Positions 48,967-55,348 of a stretch of 64,000 nucleotides of DNA are shown here, one piece after another. Origin of the DNA: Psychrobacter sanguinis. GTDB taxonomy: Bacteria; Pseudomonadota; Gammaproteobacteria; Pseudomonadales; Moraxellaceae. The notes below the pieces were generated by a model. That model had not been told where the DNA came from and did no database searches. It saw nothing but the letters and a program-made list of their open reading frames with translations. Every line of letters starts with the position of its first letter. The stretch's first letter is position 1. Both the position numbers and the translations under genes were made by a program. The stretch covers positions 248,001 through 312,000 of the forward strand of contig NZ_CP085990.1 in the NCBI RefSeq assembly GCF_020736705.1, written 5' to 3'.

Positions 48967-49481
48967 TTTTGCACTAACTCCCTTTGACCCATTTATATTA
49001 TGGATTAAAGGGATCGGGTAAAATCACCAACCCATAAATAGCCAGTCTCTAAAGTTTTGTCTGCTCTGCTTTTTCGAGTGCCTATTATACACTCCCTAGC
49101 AGCCTATCAAAGCTTTGCGACTTGGCTATTTTTTTATCTGTTATTTTTTGTGGAAAGTGTTTACTGGTATAAAAGCGAACGCTGTCTCAAACGGGTTGTT
49201 TTCCTTCTCATTCTGCCTCTTTGTCTAATACTTACTCCAAGCTGCAAGTTACATAAGCGGTATTTAAACCTACTCATAGCTTGTCTACACTGGAAAGACA
49301 TGAGCTTCGCTTATTGATTGCTCATCTAGAAGTTACCCTCAATTAAATTGAGTTTTTTTATTGGTGAAGGTTATGTTTTATCCTTTCCTGTTAAATATCT
49401 ATTTAATTAATAGTATATCTTTTACCGACTTTATCGCTTTAGTTTGACATTATCCCACTAATTTAAGAAGTTAACTCTGTC
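48967..49481 (+). other. 515-bp region after efp: short hydrophobic frame and terminator
   Basis: A plus-strand frame from TTG 49057 to 49317 would encode 86 residues with hydrophobic runs (FATWLFFYLLFFVE and FLLILPLCLIL) and several Cys, but it has no Shine-Dalgarno and uses a TTG start. Twenty bp after its stop lies a hairpin with T7. The region may hold a small membrane protein, a small RNA, or only the long 3' tail of efp. I list it as unresolved. Confidence 0.35.
49338..49360 (+). terminator. Intrinsic terminator downstream of efp region
   Basis: CTCAAT (49338-49343) pairs with ATTGAG (49347-49352) with a 3-nt loop, followed by seven T. It is nearly 400 bp past the efp stop. Confidence 0.7.
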
Positions 49482-50633
49482 ATGTCTTATCCGTTATTGC
49501 TATTGATCATAAGCCTCATTGTCATTGTTCCTACCGTATTTGTGGTCAGAGGGCGCTCGAACCAAAATCTGTTGGAGAATCAACAGCCCACTCAGAAGTA
49601 TCTTGGCAATGCAGGTTCGGCCACCCAAAATCATGGTACTAAAGCCTCTGCAGAACAGTTGCAAATTGCCAATGCCATTAATCAGTACCGTAACCATCCG
49701 GCTCTGCCTATCAGCTTTCGTCAATTACTGGGTAAGATTCACAGCCAATATCTGGCACTGGCTTCAGTAAAACTAGATCCTGAGCAGCGTTTCACTGTGG
49801 ATAAATTAGCTGGCACCAGACTCAGTGAAATTATTGAAGATTACTTGGCTTTAGACACAGACTACGCGGAAAACGCAATTATAGATAACCAAAACAATTT
49901 GACCAGCCAAGACATTACTTACGGTCAACTTACCTCAGTGCTAGAATTTATGCAGCGTATACAAAGTGATGGACAACAGCAGGTTGCGACCAATATCTTA
50001 GCAAATCGCAGCTACTTGCAATCGGTATACGGAGAATTTCACCCTGATGCCCCTACCAATGACAGTTTGCAGTCGCTAAAGGCACCGGACATGGATTTAA
50101 GCGAGTTACAAGATGTGCCGACATCTGAGCTATTAATTGAACGAGGTCACAGCTACTTAAAAGACTGCGATATCATCGCACCCAGTGAATTAAGCTTGGC
50201 AAACCATGCGGCCTATTTTGAACAAGGTATATTATTACAACTGGGACAACTGACTTTTACCGCAGAAAATACCATTGCCTATAGCGAAGCCCTATTGGGT
50301 AATAGCATCGATTTATCTGCTTTTGATAAAATACTGAGCAAAGCCCTACCTCAATTATTACGTAGTGCTTTGAATGAGACAAACAGTGCGACACTCGATG
50401 ATAACGGCTCACTAAATAAAATTTCTTCGCATCATCAAGCCTTACTAGAACAGAAAATCGATCGCGTGCAGCAGTTAATAGATGATTGTTTAAACCGCTT
50501 AGAAAAAGTTGCTGAGCAGCAGTATCAAACTGGATCTGCTTCGCCAGAGACACTACAGTCTGTCAATAGCACCTTAAAAAGCAAACTGTCGCAGGCACAG
50601 TATCTGCTAGATAGTGGATTTTTTAGCTTATAG
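49482..50633 (+). CDS. Hypothetical protein with N-terminal membrane anchor
   Basis: A 383-residue protein not recognised. Residues 3-22 (YPLLLLIISLIVIVPTVFVV) are one membrane segment, followed by a short basic R-G-R, so an N-out/C-in or signal-anchor topology is possible. The rest is mostly helical by composition, with heptad-like leucine patterns at the C-terminus (LEQKIDRVQQLIDDCLNRLEKVAEQ) that suggest a coiled coil, and no Cys-rich or catalytic motif. It lies directly before the interrupted yjbQ gene on the same strand (59 bp), so the two may once have been co-transcribed. Probably confined to Psychrobacter relatives. Confidence 0.72.
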   Translation: MSYPLLLLIISLIVIVPTVFVVRGRSNQNLLENQQPTQKYLGNAGSATQNHGTKASAEQLQIANAINQYRNHPALPISFRQLLGKIHSQYLALASVKLDPEQRFTVDKLAGTRLSEIIEDYLALDTDYAENAIIDNQNNLTSQDITYGQLTSVLEFMQRIQSDGQQQVATNILANRSYLQSVYGEFHPDAPTNDSLQSLKAPDMDLSELQDVPTSELLIERGHSYLKDCDIIAPSELSLANHAAYFEQGILLQLGQLTFTAENTIAYSEALLGNSIDLSAFDKILSKALPQLLRSALNETNSATLDDNGSLNKISSHHQALLEQKIDRVQQLIDDCLNRLEKVAEQQYQTGSASPETLQSVNSTLKSKLSQAQYLLDSGFFSL

Positions 50634-50692
50634 CGTTTTAAATTTTAGTGTTTTAACTTATTAGAAGCTTTAATCTATAGGAGCTGGTCTTT

Positions 50693-50791
50693 ATGGCCTA
50701 CTATCAAACCACAATCACCCTGCCTGCCCATGCGCGTGGCGTGCATATTATTACGCCTTATATAGAGCAGTCTATTATAGAGCCGAACTGA
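50693..50791 (+). pseudogene. yjbQ: yjbQ, 5' fragment (interrupted)
   Basis: The first 32 codons of a YjbQ/UPF0047 gene, with GGAG upstream of the ATG at 50693. The reading MAYYQTTITLPAHARGVHII matches the YjbQ start (aromatic-Gln-x-x-I/L-x-L-x-x-x-x-R-G-x-H). After about residue 27 it leaves the family and stops. The continuation of the family sequence is found 3 kb away at 53832-54113. YjbQ proteins are beta-barrel trimers reported as secondary thiamine phosphate synthases. Confidence 0.85.
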
Positions 50792-50943
50792 CAAGGCAAA
50801 CGTAGCGATCAGAACTAGAACAGAAACAGAGCAAAAGTCGTGGAGTTGATGCTAATGCCCTTCGGTTGTTGGATTAAAGTTAGAAATTGAAATACAATAA
50901 CTAGTCAACAGTTTTTATGGAAAGCTTAAAGGAAGATCCTTTA
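50792..50943. other. Left flank of the inserted cassette
   Basis: 152 bp between the yjbQ 5' fragment and the second immunity gene. On the plus strand a short frame 50806-50877 reads S-E-L-E-Q-K-Q-S-K-S-R-G-V-D-A and ends after R-L-L-D with a stop, which looks like the tail of a lost gene; I cannot identify it. The last 7 bp before 50944 share TCCTTT with the end of the first immunity copy. Confidence 0.4.
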
Positions 50944-51513
50944 TTAATGCCGATACGGGTCAGGTCCTTCGCCACGCTCAAAATCTAGCATACCCACTGC
51001 CTTACTAAGAAAATCCTGATTTTCTATCAATTCTTTCTCTACATAAAGACAATCGTTTTTTAATATGTATTTGAATCCGTTTTTCTTAACGATATCTGGC
51101 AGCAAAGCTTTGTCTAAATCGTCTAGCGGTCTTGTTTCATATATATTGGCTTTTATGTTTAATCTTCTGTATTTAAATGGGACATATCCTTTTGGAATAC
51201 TGTCATCTGAAAGTTCGTTTTGTATATCACGATTAATATTATCAAAAAAATCCTTTTTATTCATTACTCTTCTCTCCACGTAAACTTTATTATTTTCAAC
51301 AACATAGCTTATGTTCTTGTTTTCCAATACAGTTATCAACACATCGTTATCAAACTTATTTAAACACTGGCTTTCGATGACATTATTTACTATTTCGAGC
51401 TTCTCTAGATTTAATGGAACAAGATCCCTTTGCACAGTGCATGACGAAGTTAAGGAAATAAAAAAGCAACAGCATAAAACGAAAGTCAATCTATCCATTC
51501 GATCGATTCCCAT
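50944..51513 (-). CDS. Putative immunity lipoprotein, copy 2 (beside orphan toxin tip)
   Basis: A 189-residue protein (start possible at 51513 or at the internal ATG 51498, which overlaps the toxin stop). Residues 6-25 are a hydrophobic, Cys-rich signal ending in SLTSSC, a probable though not canonical lipobox, so the mature protein should be periplasmic. About 88 percent identical by hand count to copy 1 (22 changes over 189). Substitutions cluster between residues about 66 and 172, while the first 60 are nearly unchanged. It follows the orphan toxin tip, as an immunity gene would. No family recognised; function is inferred from context. Confidence 0.78.
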   Translation of the reverse strand: MGIDRMDRLTFVLCCCFFISLTSSCTVQRDLVPLNLEKLEIVNNVIESQCLNKFDNDVLITVLENKNISYVVENNKVYVERRVMNKKDFFDNINRDIQNELSDDSIPKGYVPFKYRRLNIKANIYETRPLDDLDKALLPDIVKKNGFKYILKNDCLYVEKELIENQDFLSKAVGMLDFERGEGPDPYRH

Positions 51514-51850
51514 TTTTTAGTTTCTGGGTTATAGATACCTTCAAAAGATGACTGCCATTTGGATTTCATCAAAAAATCTTTTGCACCGCCGTTTTCTTTT
51601 AGATATATACCATCGTCATCGCTCACCATACCCGTTTCCGGTATGCAAAATCCCTGTCCTTCATTCCAATCGTAAGGATCACTCCAATTCATACTGACAA
51701 CCCCCTCTCCTTTATAGTGCGAATCGCCATCTTTATATAATACTATTTCAACATCCGATCTGATATCGCCTCTGCATTATCGATAAATGAGTACAACGTA
51801 TAACCAGCAACGGTATCTTTTTTATATGAGGTGTAATTGAATGAGGGTCC
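51486..51850 (-). pseudogene. Orphan toxin C-terminal module fused out of frame to a PAAR-domain fragment
   Basis: Minus strand from 51850: 28 codons identical to effector residues 20-47 (GPSFNYTSYKKDTVAGYTLY onward), then a jump to sequence matching effector residue 287 and beyond. The join shares TC (plus strand) and shifts the frame, so reading from the PAAR side hits a stop 9 codons later. The tip itself is intact: 68 codons from the internal ATG 51692 to 51486 differ from the active copy at four residues. An internal start with GGGGG upstream could give a truncated product. It resembles the silent orphan tips kept by polymorphic toxin loci. Confidence 0.85.
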
Positions 51851-51854
51851 TTTG

Positions 51855-52424
51855 TTAATGACGATACGGGTCAGGTCCTTCGCCACGCTCAAAATCTAGC
51901 ATACGGACTGCTTTACTAAGAAAATCTTGATTGTCTATCAATTCTCGTTCTACATAAAGACAATTATTGATAACAACATATTTAAAACCTCCTCTTTTTA
52001 TAATATCTGGCAGCAAAGCTTTGTCTAGATTATCTAGTGGTCTTGTTTCATATCTATTGGCTCTTTTGTTTAACCTTCTGTACTTAAATGGGACATATCC
52101 TTCTGGAATATTGTCATCTAAAAGTTCGTTTTGTATATCACGGTTGATATCATCAAAAAAATCCTTTTTATTCATTACTCTTCTCTCCACGTAAACTTTA
52201 TTGTTTTCAACAACATAGCTTATGTTCTCGTTTTCCAATACAGTTATCAACACATCGTTATCAAACTTATTTAAACACTGGCTTTCGATGACATTATTTA
52301 CTATTTCGAGCTTCTCTAGGTTTAATGGAATATAATCTCTTTGCACAGTGCATGACGAGGTTAGGGAAATGAAAAAGCAACAGCATAAAGCAAAAGTCAA
52401 TCTATCCATTCGATCGATTCCCAT
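51855..52424 (-). CDS. Putative immunity lipoprotein, copy 1 (cognate of the effector)
   Basis: A 189-residue protein whose start overlaps the 3' end of the effector gene by up to 28 bp (ATG 52424 or ATG 52409), so translation is probably coupled. The N-terminus has a hydrophobic segment (LTFALCCCFFISLTSSC) with a probable lipobox Cys25; the mature part is rich in Asn, Asp, Lys and Glu. Ends in G-E-G-P-D-P-Y-R-H, identical in both copies. Position directly after a polymorphic toxin, and lipoprotein export, suggest it neutralises a toxin acting in the periplasm. No known family recognised. Confidence 0.8.
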   Translation of the reverse strand: MGIDRMDRLTFALCCCFFISLTSSCTVQRDYIPLNLEKLEIVNNVIESQCLNKFDNDVLITVLENENISYVVENNKVYVERRVMNKKDFFDDINRDIQNELLDDNIPEGYVPFKYRRLNKRANRYETRPLDNLDKALLPDIIKRGGFKYVVINNCLYVERELIDNQDFLSKAVRMLDFERGEGPDPYRH

Positions 52425-53536
52425 TTTTTAGTTTCTGGGTTATAGATACCTTCAAAAGATGACTGCCATTTGGATTCCATTAAAAAATCTTTTGCACCGT
52501 CGTTTTCTTTTAGATATATACCATCGTCATCGCTCACCATACCCGTTCCCGGTATGCGAAACCCTTGTCCTTCATTCCAATCGTAAGGATCACTCCAATT
52601 CATACTGACAATCCCCTCTCCTTTATAGTGTGAATCGCCATCTTTATATAATACTATTTCAACATCCGATCTGATATCACTTGCTCCTGATGCGTAGGCT
52701 AACTCAGAAAGTGGGTTGTATTCGTAGATATCAGCATCCCAACTGTCTTTAGATACTATTTTATTATCGTCTATAGAAAATTCACCTGTTTCACCCTGTA
52801 ATTGATTTTTCTCAATATAACCTCTGATTCTTTGTTCTGCATCTTGTATAGCGCCATATTGCCTAATATAGTCAGAAGGAATATTTTTAACACTACCTTC
52901 ACCATCAATAAAGCGTTGTAGATTATCTGCCGCAAAATCTTGTCCTAAGAACCTAGCTCTAGCAATCATGGTCTCATATGCTTCCCTAATTCTAGTGACC
53001 TCTAAAGCCTGTTCAGATTTTGTAGGGTACACCTTACCGGTCCGTCGATCAGTATTTCCCTCTCCAGGACCTGCCCAAAGCCCACCATCTGCTAGAGCGT
53101 CCTTAGTTGATAGATCAGCCCATTGCGCCATAATTTGCTCAGCCTGAGTGGCATCTACCGTGATATACATCCCTTTGACATTGCCGTTGTTCATCGTGCA
53201 AGCATCACCTTCTCTAACCAGTGCCTTGCCTTCGATAAATATAGTGCTTGATCCTGATATAGGCTTGACCTTACCGCCGACAGTACCTGATTTCACACCG
53301 CCTCCTCTACCCGCTGCATCACCGAAGCATTTGGGCTGAGTAGTTTGATCAAGTAAGTAGGCAGGCTGACCGTTAAAAAAAGTATGTTCGGCTGTCGCCT
53401 CTGCATTATCGATAAATGAGTACAACGTATAACCAGCAACGGTATCTTTTTTATATGAGGTGTAATTGAATGAGGGTCCATTACTGATTGCAATAAGTAC
53501 GGTCGATTTAGATCCTGCTCGTGGTGTTTTACTCAT
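52397..53536 (-). CDS. DUF4150/PAAR-like type VI secretion effector with unknown C-terminal toxin domain
   Basis: A 379-residue polymorphic toxin. Residues about 8-125 match the DUF4150 PAAR-like tip domain: NGQPAYLLDQ, GDAAGRGGGVKSGTVGGKV (residues 72-90), GSSTIFIEGKALVREGDAC and MNNGN. Residues 130-280 are a charged, mainly helical linker. The last 93 residues, shared with the orphan copy, form a separate domain with D-P-Y-D-W (316-320), GFRIPGTGMVSDDDG and a closing K-W-E-S-I-E-W-I-D. I do not recognise this domain; a D-x-Y-D pattern recalls the colicin-M active site, but the HR part is missing. AGAAGGA precedes the ATG by about 8 bp. No signal peptide, consistent with VgrG-tip delivery. 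The immunity gene overlaps its end. Confidence 0.85.
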   Translation of the reverse strand: MSKTPRAGSKSTVLIAISNGPSFNYTSYKKDTVAGYTLYSFIDNAEATAEHTFFNGQPAYLLDQTTQPKCFGDAAGRGGGVKSGTVGGKVKPISGSSTIFIEGKALVREGDACTMNNGNVKGMYITVDATQAEQIMAQWADLSTKDALADGGLWAGPGEGNTDRRTGKVYPTKSEQALEVTRIREAYETMIARARFLGQDFAADNLQRFIDGEGSVKNIPSDYIRQYGAIQDAEQRIRGYIEKNQLQGETGEFSIDDNKIVSKDSWDADIYEYNPLSELAYASGASDIRSDVEIVLYKDGDSHYKGEGIVSMNWSDPYDWNEGQGFRIPGTGMVSDDDGIYLKENDGAKDFLMESKWQSSFEGIYNPETKKWESIEWID

Positions 53537-53683
53537 TGCTGTTATCCTTCTAGTGCTAAATCATATAATTAGTGTGTTTATTTAAAAAGTTTTCATACCG
53601 TAATAGATTAACGGTTAACTATTAATACATTGCACTTCCTATGTATACAACCACAGTTATACGTATTAGTAAACATTAAACTA

Positions 53684-53710
53684 ATTATCTTAAATTATTG
53701 TTAAGATAAT
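53684..53710. repeat. Perfect 10-bp inverted repeat upstream of the effector
   Basis: ATTATCTTAA (53684-53693) and TTAAGATAAT (53701-53710) with a 7-nt spacer, about 150 bp before the effector ATG. It could be an operator. Confidence 0.65.
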
Positions 53711-53730
53711 ATTAAATTTTTACATAAAAT

Positions 53731-53780
53731 AAGCGCCTCTATTACTTAACTTAATAGGGGCACTTATCGCTTAATTTTTT
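53731..53780 (+). terminator. Long hairpin with T run beside the cassette
   Basis: AAGC (53731-53734) with GCTT-type outer pairs (53769-53772) and an inner 10-bp stem (53735-53744 with 53752-53761, one G-T) and then T6 at 53775-53780. It reads as an intrinsic terminator on the plus strand, although no plus-strand gene ends here now; it may belong to sequence that arrived with the cassette. Confidence 0.6.
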
Positions 53781-53831
53781 AATGTTTACAGACGTTGGAG
53801 AGCAACTTGTAACGACCAATATGCTCATAGA

Positions 53832-54113
53832 CAGCTTTATTTGATTTTCAATGAGAATGCAGATCCGGATGTGCGTCTAGATACTGAAGATTGGTTAAAT
53901 ACGATAGCGCCTGCTAATCAACCTCAGTATCGCCACACGTTAGAAGGCTCAGATGATTTGCCTGCCCACTTCAAGAGCATTATGTTAGGTGTGAGTTTAA
54001 ATATTCCGTTAATTAGAGGGCGATTGGGACTAGGAACTTGGCAAGGGGTGTATCTATGTGAACACCGTAACCATGCCAGTGGCCGGCGCTTAGTCATTAC
54101 TGTCAATACTTAA
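53832..54113 (+). pseudogene. yjbQ: yjbQ, 3' fragment (interrupted)
   Basis: The C-terminal two-thirds of a YjbQ/UPF0047 protein. From N-E-N-A-D-P-D-V it follows the family without a break: EGSDDLPAHFKSIMLG, then NIPLIRGRLGLGTWQGVYL, then CEHRNHASGRRLVITV, and a normal stop. About 25 residues, including the conserved H-T-S-A-S segment, are missing between this and the 5' fragment. A TTG at 53841 is the only nearby start and has no Shine-Dalgarno. The gene is therefore almost certainly inactive. Confidence 0.88.
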
Positions 54114-54450
54114 GCCTAATAGTTAATAAACAATAACCTTAATTGAAAGCTAAATATTAAGCACTATAAGCTATAGCAGTAGGCAAAAGATATACTCTGT
54201 TAAATGCAGTCTTGTTCTACCTTAGCGAGGCCTTACTGCCCTATATTTGCGCGACGGATAGAATTGGCTAAATAACTCATACACAGTTAAAACTGTGTCT
54301 GGACCTAGGGTATGTTTAACTTTATACCTTGCTTTACAGACTTACTGGATATTGATAGTGCCGATTTTACTGAGTATTGTCGATACAATCTTTAATGATT
54401 TAAATCAGTTTAAATACTTCAAAAATAAAATCATAAGAAGTGAGAGAACA
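54114..54450. other. Intergenic region with 18-bp palindrome
   Basis: 337 bp between the yjbQ remnant and the next lipoprotein gene. It contains the perfect palindrome ACACAGTTAAAACTGTGT at 54281-54298 and, 13 bp on, a weaker GGTAT...ATACC dyad (54309-54328), possible regulatory sites. No gene is recognised; the open frame running through to 54451 lacks conserved features. Confidence 0.5.
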
Positions 54451-55095
54451 ATGACAAATATATTTTCAACCCGTTCAGTACCTAAGCTTGCCGTATGTAC
54501 CGTAATGCTGAGTAGTTTACTTAGCTTAAGCGCTTGCCAAAAACCTAATGAGGAGCAAGAGGATTCGAATAAAAACACCACTGAAAACACGACAGCGGTA
54601 AACACTACTGAGACATCGACTGTAGAGACTAGCCAGCCATCGAAACCAGTAGAAGTCGTTGATGTTGAGCACCCTACTCCTGATAGTGAAGCCACTGCAA
54701 ATGATGCTTCCCAGACATCAGAAGCTGAATCTACTAATGCCGATCCTGCTACTGGCTCAGAATTAGCACCTGCAGCAAAAGCTGCGGCTCCTGCTTCAGA
54801 AGTTCAATTGACCGATGTTGAATATAAAGACAGTAATGGTCGCAGTATCCATGTTACCTTCCAGACCTCAGCAACTGATGCCCTACAAGCCAGTTTAAGA
54901 ATGCCCTCAGGTAAACGCATATTGCTGACCGCCCCTCCTGGACAAGGAAATAATCCTACGTATCGCTCGGCAGATGGTTCTATTGAATTAGTCACCCATG
55001 GGGGTGGTTCTAAAATAGACTTATTATATGAAAATGAGACCATTAAATTTGATGCGGTAAAAACGGACGCTGAAGTGATCAAACCTAAGAAGTAA
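54451..55095 (+). CDS. Lipoprotein with possible MliC-like C-terminal domain
   Basis: A 214-residue lipoprotein. The ATG at 54451 is preceded by GAAGTGAGAG; the frame is open to 54295 but that would bury the signal. The signal peptide LAVCTVMLSSLLSLSAC ends in a lipobox with Cys29. A Thr/Ser/Glu/Ala-rich linker (about residues 30-110) leads to a beta-rich domain: SIHVTFQTSATDALQASLRM, then LLTAPPGQGN, then YRSADGSIELVTHGG and IDLLYENETIKF. The strand order and the Y-x-x-x-D-G...G-x-x-x-x-L pattern resemble MliC/PliC lysozyme inhibitors, but without their Cys pair; this is inference. Terminator follows. Confidence 0.8.
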   Translation: MTNIFSTRSVPKLAVCTVMLSSLLSLSACQKPNEEQEDSNKNTTENTTAVNTTETSTVETSQPSKPVEVVDVEHPTPDSEATANDASQTSEAESTNADPATGSELAPAAKAAAPASEVQLTDVEYKDSNGRSIHVTFQTSATDALQASLRMPSGKRILLTAPPGQGNNPTYRSADGSIELVTHGGGSKIDLLYENETIKFDAVKTDAEVIKPKK

Positions 55096-55207
55096 TCAAC
55101 CCTAAATAGTTCAACATCAAAAGCTTAATAGCCTAACCGTAGACACTCTGACCATAATTAATCTAATATTGAGCGGTTGACTTTATGTTGAGTAAAATTG
55201 GAAAACA

Positions 55208-55246
55208 AAAAAACAGGCAGTAGCATCAGCCTACTGCCTGTTTTTT
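55208..55246. terminator. Bidirectional terminator
   Basis: CAGGCAGTAG (55214-55223) pairs perfectly with CTACTGCCTG (55231-55240), flanked by A7 upstream and T6 downstream. It serves the plus-strand lipoprotein and the convergent DUF4112 gene. Confidence 0.9.
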
Positions 55247-55348
55247 GATTTATCTTAACTTTCATTAGCTTATTTCAGAATCATGGTCGTTGAAATAACA
55301 ATTTCTTCAGATAAAAACTGTACCGTAAATATTAGAAATAGCCCCGCA

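Larger units (their letters stand above)
53537..53831. other. Right flank of the inserted cassette, effector promoter region
   Basis: About 295 bp between the effector start and the yjbQ 3' fragment, strongly AT-rich. It should hold the effector promoter. Two hairpins lie here: a perfect 10-bp inverted repeat (53684-53693 with 53701-53710) and a long stem at 53731-53772. No gene is recognised. Confidence 0.5.

Noticed and set aside
49057..49317. Small hydrophobic protein after efp
   Set aside because: Not called as a CDS because of the TTG start and absent Shine-Dalgarno; left as unresolved.
52397..53536. Assigning the effector tip to colicin M
   Set aside because: Only a D-x-Y-D fragment is shared and the HR residues are not in place; too weak for a family call.
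53731..53780. Integron attC-like site
   Set aside because: The hairpin lacks recognisable core R-Y-Y-Y-A-A-C and G-T-T-R-R-R-Y boxes in the right places, and no integrase is present.
50693..54113. Insertion sequence or prophage as the vehicle of the cassette
   Set aside because: No transposase, integrase, terminal inverted repeats or phage structural genes are visible between the yjbQ pieces.
54295..54450. N-terminal extension of the 54451 lipoprotein
   Set aside because: It would place 52 residues before the signal peptide and lacks a ribosome-binding site; the ATG at 54451 has one.
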